A DNA stretch of 6,332 bases from an uncultured Alphaproteobacteria bacterium (lineage in GTDB: Bacteria > Pseudomonadota > Alphaproteobacteria > Puniceispirillales > Puniceispirillaceae), in the NCBI GenBank assembly GCA_913064995.1, contig CAJYBL010000093.1, positions 1 to 6,332 on the forward strand. Direction: 5' to 3'. Within the stretch, counting starts at the first letter, position 1, and every line of letters starts with the position of its first letter. Under the pieces are notes generated by a model that saw only the letters and a program-made list of their open reading frames with translations, did not search any database and was not told the origin of the DNA. Positions 1 through 5,619 of this stretch are shown piece after piece. Made by a program: the position numbers and the translations under genes.

Positions 1-785
1 AACTGACTAAGATGGTGAACCAGTTGTGTATTGCCGGCGTCCTCGGTGGAATCTCAGAGGCGTTTCACTTTGCTGAATGCGCAGGCCTTGATATTGCCGA
101 GGTCACCCGTGCACTCGAAGGCGGCGCCGCTCAGTCTTGGCAAATGACTCACCGAGCGTCGACTATCGCAAAGCGCGAGTACGACTTTGGGTTCGCGATT
201 GACTGGATGCGCAAAGACCTCGGCTTCGCACTCGACGTTGCCGCTGGACTTAATCTGCACCTACCCCTCGCCCTAAAGGTCGATGAACATTACGCTCAAC
301 TGCAAGCCGGCGGCGACGGTCGCTGGGACACCTCTGGCCTGATCGAGCAGATTCGACGTCGACGCGAGCAAATCGAGGCCGCGCAGGCTGGAGCACTGGT
401 GACCCACACCGGTGGCTGCCACTGCGGGAGTGTAGAGTGGACCATAGAGGCGCCTGCGGTTCTCAGCTCGCACACCTGTAACTGTTCAATCTGTGAGATC
501 CATCACTACCAACATTACATCGTCCCCAGCAGTCGCTTTCAGATCACGCGCGGTGAAGACGTGTTGTCGCTCTACACGTTCGGCAGCCATATTGCGAAGC
601 ACTACTTTTGCTCGAACTGTGGCGTGAAGTCTTTTTACATCCCACGATCAAATCCCGACGGCGTTAGCGTGAACGCACGCTGCCTCGATGACGCAACGAT
701 TGAGGCAATACATGACACACCCTTTGACGGGCGAAATTGGGAAAAAAACGCAAGCTCACTCGCGCATTATTCCAAGGAGCAGTGA
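1..785 (+). CDS. 3-hydroxyisobutyrate dehydrogenase-like C-terminal domain fused to a GFA/CENP-V zinc domain (5'-partial)
   Basis: The frame is open to the left edge (first full codon at base 3, reading L-T-K before the ATG at 12), so the ATG at 12 is an internal methionine and the N-terminal NAD(P)-binding Rossmann domain lies outside the window. Numbering from that ATG, residues 1-115 match the C-terminal helical domain of the beta-hydroxyacid dehydrogenase family (3-hydroxyisobutyrate dehydrogenase, tartronate semialdehyde reductase): the K-M-V-N-Q stretch fits the catalytic KxxNN/Q motif, and MRKDLGFALD the conserved KDL motif. After a short charged linker (about 113-130), residues 132-257 form a GFA domain with GGCHCG (C136, C138), CNCSIC (C156, C158, C161) and FCSNCG (C200, C203), the usual zinc-binding set. 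GFA proteins are named for glutathione-dependent formaldehyde activation, but most have no proven substrate. The two domains are uninterrupted in one frame. The downstream gene starts 3 bases after the stop, suggesting co-transcription. GC (about 56%) and use of CTC for 9 of 19 leucines differ from the rest of the window. Substrate is unknown. Confidence 0.85.
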   Translation, partial: LTKMVNQLCIAGVLGGISEAFHFAECAGLDIAEVTRALEGGAAQSWQMTHRASTIAKREYDFGFAIDWMRKDLGFALDVAAGLNLHLPLALKVDEHYAQLQAGGDGRWDTSGLIEQIRRRREQIEAAQAGALVTHTGGCHCGSVEWTIEAPAVLSSHTCNCSICEIHHYQHYIVPSSRFQITRGEDVLSLYTFGSHIAKHYFCSNCGVKSFYIPRSNPDGVSVNARCLDDATIEAIHDTPFDGRNWEKNASSLAHYSKEQ

Positions 786-788
786 GCC

Positions 789-1232
789 GTGCGCAACAAC
801 AGTGCTGACTACTGGAACAACACGCCTCTGCATGAACTCAGTCGCGAGCAGTGGGAAATGCTGTGCGATGGCTGTGGGAAATGCTGTGTTTTAAAACTTG
901 AAGATGTCGATACAGATGATGTTCACTTTACTAATGTTGCTTGTAAATTGCTTGATTGCGAAAATGCGCGATGCACCAATTATGCGGCGCGCAAAACGCA
1001 TGTTCCCGATTGCGTTTTACTGACCCCTGACAATCTTGGCATTTTAAGCTGGATGCCGCAAAGCTGTGCCTATCGACTGATTTATGAGAAAAAAGATCTT
1101 CCAGACTGGCATCCGCTGATCACCGGTGATGCCAATAGCACAATGCTGGCTGGCCATTCAGTGGCCAATCGCGTGGTGCCAGAAAACAGTGTTGACGAAG
1201 ATGATTTGCCTGACCACATAACAAATTGGTAA
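789..1232 (+). CDS. YcgN/UPF0260-family cysteine-cluster protein
   Basis: This 147-residue protein has the length and signature of the YcgN (UPF0260, YkgJ-type putative zinc/iron-chelating) family: CDGCGKCC at residues 26-33, a following KLED, VACKLLDCENARC (C52, C57, C62), VPDC (C75), and SCAYRL (C93) before DWHPLITGD. The family is cytosolic, and its biochemical role is not established. Metal binding by the cysteines is a family-level inference. The chosen start is GTG at 789, just 3 bases after the preceding stop; the next in-frame methionine (residue 24) would remove a conserved N-terminal segment. Codon use changes within the gene: residues 1 to about 25 look like the upstream fusion gene (CTC, CGC, GAG, AAC), while codons after the cysteine motif look like the downstream genes (TTA, CTT, AAA, GAT). 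A perfect 15-bp direct repeat straddles this point. The product may therefore be a hybrid of two orthologous genes, although the reading frame is intact. Confidence 0.85.
   Translation: MRNNSADYWNNTPLHELSREQWEMLCDGCGKCCVLKLEDVDTDDVHFTNVACKLLDCENARCTNYAARKTHVPDCVLLTPDNLGILSWMPQSCAYRLIYEKKDLPDWHPLITGDANSTMLAGHSVANRVVPENSVDEDDLPDHITNW
851..888 (+). repeat. Perfect 15-bp direct repeat inside the YcgN-family gene
   Basis: The word GTGGGAAATGCTGTG occurs at 851-865 and again at 874-888, 23 bases apart. The copies are read in different frames: the first encodes the W-E-M-L-C stretch and the second the C-G-K-C-C part of the cysteine cluster. Because the offset is not a multiple of three, slippage or recombination between copies would break the gene. 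The repeat coincides with the change in base composition. Confidence 0.9.
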
Positions 1233-1254
1233 ACACAAAAACAGGGAAGATTCG

Positions 1255-1434
1255 ATGAGCCGAACAGTGTGGGTTCTAGTGGCATTGATCGCCGCTTTAT
1301 CAATTGCGCACATATGGCGCGATTCACAGGGCATGCCTGCTCCAAGCTACACTTTATGCAAAGAGTCGCTTGTGACACAGATTTTTAAGGGATCTTGCAC
1401 ATTGCGATTTGAAGGCGAAACAACAGCGTCTTAA
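1255..1434 (+). CDS. Small membrane-anchored or secreted protein, 59 aa, unrecognised
   Basis: This short ORF has ATG at 1255 and TAA at 1432-1434. A good Shine-Dalgarno-like AGGGAAGA lies about 5 bases upstream of the ATG, and the ORF begins 22 bases after the preceding stop, so it may share that transcript. Residues 5-20 (VWVLVALIAALSIAHI) form one hydrophobic segment that could be a signal peptide or a single transmembrane helix, and it is followed by WRDSQG. The remaining ~35 residues are polar with two cysteines (C35 and C48) 13 apart, which could form a disulfide in the periplasm. I recognise no family. The ribosome binding site and the textbook signal-like N-terminus favour a real gene, but translation is unproven. 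GC is similar to the downstream neighbours. Confidence 0.6.
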   Translation: MSRTVWVLVALIAALSIAHIWRDSQGMPAPSYTLCKESLVTQIFKGSCTLRFEGETTAS

Positions 1435-1459
1435 TCCGCTTTGTTGGGCGCATAATATC

Positions 1460-1489
1460 TTGTCTGATCTGAGCAACGGTGCCTATAAC
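1460..1489 (+). promoter_or_regulatory. Putative sigma-70-type promoter for the flavin reductase-like gene
   Basis: TTGTCT at 1460-1465 and TATAAC at 1484-1489 are separated by 18 bases, 4/6 and 5/6 matches to the consensus -35 and -10 hexamers. The -10 box ends 30 bases before the ATG at 1520, leaving room for a short leader containing TACGGAG as ribosome binding site. This is pattern matching only. Confidence 0.35.
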
Positions 1490-1519
1490 CTTGGTTCTTG
1501 ATTTTACGGAGTTGGCATT

Positions 1520-2155
1520 ATGTTTTTTTATCCCGGATCGCATAAAGAAGCCGGTCTGTCATTCAGCCCAATTAAAGCCATTGTTTCACCGCGCCCAATT
1601 GGTTGGATTTCCAGCTTTGGTAAAGATGGCAGTATCAATTTGGCACCTTATAGCTATTTCAATGCGATCTCGGAACTGCCGCCAATGGTTATGTTCAGCA
1701 GTGCGCCATCAGGCAATGCCCAGCATAAAGATTCACTTCGCAATGTTATCGAAACCGAAGAATTTGTTGTTAACGTCGTCAGCGCCGCGCTTGGTGATGC
1801 CATGAATATAACGTCGGCAGATTTGGCCTACGGGCAAAATGAATTTGCCGCCGCTGGCCTTGAGATGGCTGATTGCAATACCGTCAAGGTTCCACGTGTC
1901 GCCGCCGCACCAGCCGCGCTTGAGTGTAAATTATGGAAAGTTATTGAATTACCGAAACCTGAGAGTGGCGGTGCTAGAACTGACAGCGGTGGTGTTATGG
2001 TTATTGGCACGATTACCGGCATTCATATTGCCGATGAAACTGTCAAAGACGGCAAAATAGATGTCACAAGCTATCAACCATTGGCACGACTTGGGTATAT
2101 GGATTATACGCGGATCAGTGACGTTTTTGCGATGACACGCCCTGCGGTTAAATAA
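1520..2155 (+). CDS. Flavin reductase-like domain protein (FMN-binding split barrel)
   Basis: This 211-residue protein fits the Flavin_Reduct (DIM6/NTAB, PF01613-type) family in length and layout. The N-terminal part carries the typical stretch with IVSPRPIGWISS (residues 21-32), then NLAPYSYFNAIS (40-51) and PPMVMFSS (54-61), the strands and loops that hold FMN in this fold. VVNVV lies at 83-87, and the C-terminal part carries ARLGYMDYT, a common end segment. Members reduce flavins with NAD(P)H or act as partners of flavin monooxygenases; many in this subgroup have no assigned substrate, so the precise reaction is open. There is no signal peptide, so it should be cytosolic. ATG at 1520 is preceded by GGAG about 8 bases upstream, which supports this start. 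It probably has its own promoter in the 85-base gap upstream. It converges on the minus-strand gene at 2183 with 27 bases between the stops; I see no strong terminator hairpin there. Confidence 0.88.
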   Translation: MFFYPGSHKEAGLSFSPIKAIVSPRPIGWISSFGKDGSINLAPYSYFNAISELPPMVMFSSAPSGNAQHKDSLRNVIETEEFVVNVVSAALGDAMNITSADLAYGQNEFAAAGLEMADCNTVKVPRVAAAPAALECKLWKVIELPKPESGGARTDSGGVMVIGTITGIHIADETVKDGKIDVTSYQPLARLGYMDYTRISDVFAMTRPAVK

Positions 2156-2182
2156 CGCGAACAAAGCCAGAATATTTACCGC

Positions 2183-2881
2183 CTAGCGAAGCGTACAGCT
2201 TTTGACAATCACTGTGACATAGCCAAGTATGCTTGCCTTTTCAAATTTTAATTTCAAAATCCAGTCTTCGGTGGGAATGATCGCATATAAGGGCAAACTG
2301 CCAGTGATAGTTTTCTGGCCACCAAGGAAAACATGCCGAACGCTTACTGGCATTGACGGATCAAACCATGGCGTATCACGTTGCGCCTGTTTGCCTGCGC
2401 TGCCCTCGACAAATAAATTCAGCCCACCGCCAAACAAGCTTAGCTTTGATTCCGGCCCCGCGTAAAGCGGCGTAGCGACGGCAACGTCATTGCGTTCCAC
2501 TTCACGGCAATTTATTGGATTGCCGAGCATCTGAATTGACGAAATGATCTGTTCAGATGTGACGCCAGTGGCAATTTTCTTGGCGATCACGCGCCGTAAA
2601 GCAACATTGTCCCTGCCCGTCACCGATTTTGCCATGCCAGCGGCCTTTGTTTCGGCAAGATCAAGTTGCAGCGATTGCACCTGGCTACTCAATTCAGTGA
2701 TGCGAACATTATTTTCATAAATCACCAAATCAGCTTCGGCCTGAAGGCTGGATTGTTCGGCTTGCCCCCATACCCAGCCAAACCATATCGCACCACCGAA
2801 CAGGGCAATGCGCACAAACAGAACCAACCAGCCGCGCATTTCACGACGGCGATAGCGTTCTTGTGTTTCAAAAAAATCCAT
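2183..2881 (-). CDS. Uncharacterised single-pass membrane protein with coiled coil and periplasmic domain
   Basis: I do not recognise a family for this 232-residue protein. A basic N-terminus (RYRRREMR, residues 9-16) precedes one long hydrophobic, Trp-rich helix at about 19-39, giving an N-in, C-out orientation by the positive-inside rule. Residues 41-80 are Gln/Glu/Leu-rich with heptad-like spacing and probably form a coiled coil. The rest (about 90-232) looks like a folded periplasmic domain, with the notable stretches NPINCREVE (121-129), TPWFDPSMPV (170-179) and a Trp near 207. Its only two cysteines, C125 and C229, could form a disulfide linking the domain start to the C-terminus. The ATG is supported by AAGGA about 9 bases upstream. 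The gene stands alone, divergent from the HD-domain gene and convergent with the flavin reductase-like gene. The layout resembles envelope-anchored stalk proteins, but this is a shape argument, not homology. Confidence 0.75.
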   Translation of the reverse strand: MDFFETQERYRRREMRGWLVLFVRIALFGGAIWFGWVWGQAEQSSLQAEADLVIYENNVRITELSSQVQSLQLDLAETKAAGMAKSVTGRDNVALRRVIAKKIATGVTSEQIISSIQMLGNPINCREVERNDVAVATPLYAGPESKLSLFGGGLNLFVEGSAGKQAQRDTPWFDPSMPVSVRHVFLGGQKTITGSLPLYAIIPTEDWILKLKFEKASILGYVTVIVKSCTLR

Positions 2882-3141
2882 GCTGGCAGTCCTTGCCGGA
2901 ATGATGATGCCCTTGCGGCGGCGTCGTTGGTTCTAGATACAACAATGACGCCAAAACGCCAAGCGATGATCCGGCACGGCAACAGGCAACAGTTTTTAAT
3001 CAGAATTGGCCTTGATCCGAATTGGCTTAGGTCTTGTCGGCTTGAAACTTTGGTAAAGACTTGTCAAACTAGCTCTGCAACTTGACGCCGTGACGTTGCC
3101 TTAAAAACAGACAGGTAACCTAACTACGCCTCGCCTTTATC
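2882..3141. promoter_or_regulatory. Divergent intergenic region between the coiled-coil membrane gene and the HD-domain gene
   Basis: This 260-base stretch has no convincing gene and must hold promoters for both divergent genes. Two copies of GAATTGGC lie at 3003-3010 and 3019-3026, 16 bases apart. An imperfect inverted repeat with GCAAC/GTTGC arms spans 3077-3099. TTGAAA at 3042-3047 is a possible -35 box, but a matching -10 at normal spacing is poor. No terminator or RNA gene was recognised. The shadow frames crossing it have no protein-like character. Confidence 0.4.
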
Positions 3142-3876
3142 ATGTCCAAAATATCGCCTGTCATCACTCTATCAGCTATCCCCTTATCGTTTGGATCATC
3201 TTTCATGCAAAAGCCTGCTTCACCTCGCCCACGCAAACCAAAGTCAGGCAAGCGCATATTCAAACCAGCAAAAAATCAAATCGCGGCACGCGCATGGCAA
3301 CGGATGCTTAGTGGCCGGCGCCTCGATATTTTGAACCCATCGCCGTTGGATATTGAAATTGAAGATATTGCCCATGGGTTGGCACGGGTTAGCCGCTGGA
3401 ATGGACAAACCCGCGGCAAACACAGCTTTTCAGTTGCCCAACATTGCGTTCTGGTTGAACGGCTTGTTCGCGCCAATGCACCAAAGCTGGATCAAAAATG
3501 GTATCTGGCGGCCTTGCTTCATGACGCGCCCGAATATGTCATTGGCGATATGATCACCCCATTCAAACATGTTCTTGGCGGCATTTACCGTGATATCGAA
3601 TCCGGCCTTGATCGGGCGGTGAATATCCGCTTTGGCCTGCCGCCAAGGCTTTTGGAGACGGTACAGCGCAGCATCAAACGCGCCGACCGCATGGCCGCAT
3701 GGTTAGAAGCAACCCAGCTTGCCGGTTTTTCCGAAACCGAAGCCGCAAAGGTTTTCATCAAACCGGCTGGCACACCTGCCAATATCCGGCTTCGCCCGCA
3801 ATCACCAGATGATGCGGCGGCCAGTTTCCTGCGGCGGTTTTCCATCCTTGGTGGCTATAAGAAACAGATAAAATAG
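3142..3876 (+). CDS. HD-domain phosphohydrolase, YfbR/5'-deoxynucleotidase-like
   Basis: HD-superfamily metal-dependent phosphohydrolase of 244 residues from ATG 3142. The metal motif is visible: H94 in KHSFSVAQH, H127-D128 in ALLHDAPE, and D182 in RADRMAAW, with E131 and GD (135-136) in the HDxxE...GDxxTPxK pattern typical of YfbR-type dNMP 5'-nucleotidases. The likely role is cytosolic hydrolysis of a nucleotide or related phosphoester; the substrate cannot be told from sequence. The region RAWQRMLSGRRLDILNPSP (50-68) with IAHGLARVSRWNGQT is, as I recall, characteristic of alphaproteobacterial relatives. The start is uncertain: no good ribosome binding site precedes 3142, and residues 1-21 look unlike the family, so ATG 3205 (Met22, 223 aa) is a fair alternative. 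The Pro/Lys-rich segment at 24-45 looks disordered. The gene converges on the CWC gene with 6 bases between stops. Confidence 0.85.
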   Translation: MSKISPVITLSAIPLSFGSSFMQKPASPRPRKPKSGKRIFKPAKNQIAARAWQRMLSGRRLDILNPSPLDIEIEDIAHGLARVSRWNGQTRGKHSFSVAQHCVLVERLVRANAPKLDQKWYLAALLHDAPEYVIGDMITPFKHVLGGIYRDIESGLDRAVNIRFGLPPRLLETVQRSIKRADRMAAWLEATQLAGFSETEAAKVFIKPAGTPANIRLRPQSPDDAAASFLRRFSILGGYKKQIK

Positions 3877-3882
3877 CCAGCA

Positions 3883-4107
3883 CTATTTGCGCAAGGCCGA
3901 AGCGGCGCGTTGTCGCTGTTTCACTTTGCGCGATTTGATCATCGCCTTGGCCTTGCCCATCGGCAGACAATCAGGACAAACACAAACCCCAGCAAGGTCA
4001 AATCCACCGCGCAAATTTGGTAAATCCATACACCAGCAACGGTCTTTACCAGCTGGTGCACCGCAATTGAATTTGGTGCCGCAATGCTCACAAATCAGCT
4101 TTTCCAT
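3883..4107 (-). CDS. Cysteine-rich CWC-family small protein with basic C-terminal tail
   Basis: This 74-residue protein has the CWC arrangement (Cys_rich_CWC family): CEHC (C6, C9), C15, CWC at 24-26, and CVCPDC (C42, C44, C47) followed by LP. The cysteine spacing suggests a small zinc-binding fold; the family has no established function. After the cysteine domain, residues 51-74 are strongly basic (K/R-rich, starting KAKAMIKSRK), which could bind nucleic acid or simply be a flexible tail. The frame can be extended 4 codons to a TTG at 4119, but ATG 4107 is preferred: TGGAG lies 7 bases upstream of it, and the TTG extension would overlap that site. It is divergent from soxB (231-base gap) and convergent with the HD-domain gene. 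Confidence 0.8.
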   Translation of the reverse strand: MEKLICEHCGTKFNCGAPAGKDRCWCMDLPNLRGGFDLAGVCVCPDCLPMGKAKAMIKSRKVKQRQRAASALRK

Positions 4108-4338
4108 CAAAAACTCCAATCAGGATGGACAGGAAAATAGCATCCGCCAATTCAAGCATTAACGCAAGATGAACAGGCATCGCAAAAAACCGCACAGCCA
4201 TTCTTTACCCGCAAGCATTGGTGTCTTTTCTTTGGTTGAAAATCAAGTCACTTTTAAACTGGAAAATGTCTTTTTCTTTACAGTAATCTTTGCCAGAGTA
4301 GGCTTTGGTTAAGTCAGCATTTCAGCGCTAGGACAATC
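4108..4338. promoter_or_regulatory. Divergent intergenic region upstream of the sox operon
   Basis: These 231 bases separate the minus-strand CWC gene from soxB and should carry the sox operon promoter and any regulator site. Weak plus-strand candidates are TTGGTT (4232-4237) with TAAACT (4255-4260) at 17-base spacing, and TTTACA (4277-4282), which has no good -10. The octamer CAAGCATT occurs twice (near 4153 and 4212). The soxB leader ends with AGGAC about 6 bases before the ATG. I could not recognise a riboswitch or other structured RNA. The region is T-rich from about 4200 to 4290. Confidence 0.35.
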
Positions 4339-5589
4339 ATGCGTTATTCAATATGGTCATTGATCAATCAAGCGTTGACAGGCAACCGGAACTGGACGCC
4401 AGTTTGGCGCGAGCCCGAGCCCAAAAGCCATTATGACATTGTCATTGTTGGCGGTGGTGGGCATGGTCTTGCAACGGCCTTTTATCTGGCCAGTCGCTAT
4501 GGCATGAAAAATATTGCCGTTCTCGAAAAAGGCTGGATTGGATCAGGCAATATTGGCCGTAATACAACCATTGTCAGGTCAAATTACCTTCTTGATGGCA
4601 ACGAGCCTTTTTACGAACAATCGCTACAGCTTTGGGAAGGGCTGGAGCAAGATATCAACTATAATGCCATGATGTCGCAGCGTGGTATTATCAATCTTTA
4701 CCATTCGGATGCCCAGCGCGATTCCTATGTTCGGCGCGGCAATGCCATGCGGCTTCATGGCGCTGATGCCGAATTATTGAATCAAGATCAATTGCGCAGC
4801 CTCTGCCCGTTTTTCGATTATGAAAATGCCCGCTTTCCAATCATGGGCGGTTTACTACAAAAACGCGCCGGAACCGCACGACATGATGCAGTGGCTTGGG
4901 GCTATGCCCGCGCCGCCGATCAACGCGGTGTGGATATCATCCAGAATTGTGATGTTACTGATTTTCGAATTAAAGATGGGGTTTGTACCGGCGTTGAAAC
5001 AAACAAAGGCGCAATCCGCGCTGGTAAAATTGGCGTTGCTGTTGCCGGATCGACAAGTCGTGTTATGGCAAAGGCTGGCCTAAGACTGCCGATTGAAAGC
5101 CATGTTTTACAGGCTTTTGTCACCGAAGGGTTAAAGCCGGTTATTCCGGGCGTGATTACGTTTGGCGCAGGCCATTTCTATATCAGCCAGTCAGATAAGG
5201 GCGGCCTTGTTTTTGGCGGTGATATTGATGGCTATAACAGCTATGCCCAGCGCGGCAATTTACCGGTGTTTGAAGATGTATGCGAAGGCGGCATGGCGAT
5301 TATGCCAATGATTGGCCGTGCCCGCATGCTGCGCAATTGGGGCGGCATTATGGATATGTCGATGGATGGATCACCAATCATCGACAAAACGCCGATTGAC
5401 CAACTTTATCTAAATGCTGGCTGGTGCTATGGCGGCTTTAAAGCCACCCCTGCATCGGGTCTGTGTTTTGCGCATCTTCTGGCGCGTGATGAACCACATA
5501 AAGTTGCCACCAAACTTCGACTTGACCGGTTTCGGCGCGGTGCCATGCTTGACGAACGCGGCGCAGGCGCGCAGCCGAACCTTCATTAA
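4339..5589 (+). CDS. soxB: Sarcosine oxidase, beta subunit
   Basis: Catalytic flavoprotein subunit of heterotetrameric sarcosine oxidase, which oxidatively demethylates sarcosine to glycine with transfer of the one-carbon unit to tetrahydrofolate (or release as formaldehyde) and production of hydrogen peroxide. At 416 residues it has the family's usual length. The DAO-type Rossmann dinucleotide-binding motif is DIVIVGGGGHG (33-43), followed by VLEKGWIGSGNIGRNTTIVRSNYL-type sequence at 61-84, characteristic of SoxB. GTARHDAVAWGYARAAD (178-194) contains His182, the position that by family pattern carries the covalently bound FMN. The C-terminal part has MDMSMDGSPIIDKTP and a GWCYGGFKATPASG segment, as expected for this family. 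AGGAC precedes ATG 4339 by about 6 bases. It is the first gene of a soxB-soxD-soxA cluster, a familiar order in bacteria that degrade glycine betaine and dimethylglycine. It acts in the cytosol. Confidence 0.95.
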   Translation: MRYSIWSLINQALTGNRNWTPVWREPEPKSHYDIVIVGGGGHGLATAFYLASRYGMKNIAVLEKGWIGSGNIGRNTTIVRSNYLLDGNEPFYEQSLQLWEGLEQDINYNAMMSQRGIINLYHSDAQRDSYVRRGNAMRLHGADAELLNQDQLRSLCPFFDYENARFPIMGGLLQKRAGTARHDAVAWGYARAADQRGVDIIQNCDVTDFRIKDGVCTGVETNKGAIRAGKIGVAVAGSTSRVMAKAGLRLPIESHVLQAFVTEGLKPVIPGVITFGAGHFYISQSDKGGLVFGGDIDGYNSYAQRGNLPVFEDVCEGGMAIMPMIGRARMLRNWGGIMDMSMDGSPIIDKTPIDQLYLNAGWCYGGFKATPASGLCFAHLLARDEPHKVATKLRLDRFRRGAMLDERGAGAQPNLH

Positions 5590-5619
5590 CCAAGAGCCCA
5601 AGGACGAACATCAACAACA

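Noticed and set aside
12..14. ATG at 12 as the true start of the dehydrogenase-GFA gene
   Set aside because: The codon before it encodes the catalytic Lys of the KxxNN/Q motif, and the frame stays open to the window edge, so the gene is 5'-partial.
1082..1378. 98-residue minus-strand ORF over the end of the YcgN gene and the micro-protein
   Set aside because: It is antisense to a well-supported gene, has no ribosome binding site and its sequence is not protein-like.
2156..2182. Bidirectional terminator between the convergent genes
   Set aside because: The 27-base gap shows no strong stem with a flanking T-run.
2666..3085. 139-residue plus-strand ORF across the membrane-protein gene start and the intergenic region
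   Set aside because: It overlaps the better-supported minus-strand gene, and its composition is that of a shadow frame without recognisable domains.
4108..4119. Upstream TTG start for the CWC protein
   Set aside because: The four added codons cover the TGGAG ribosome binding site that serves ATG 4107, so the shorter form is preferred.
4108..4338. Glycine or other riboswitch controlling the sox operon
   Set aside because: Such control would make sense biologically, but I could not identify conserved core elements or a paired structure by eye.
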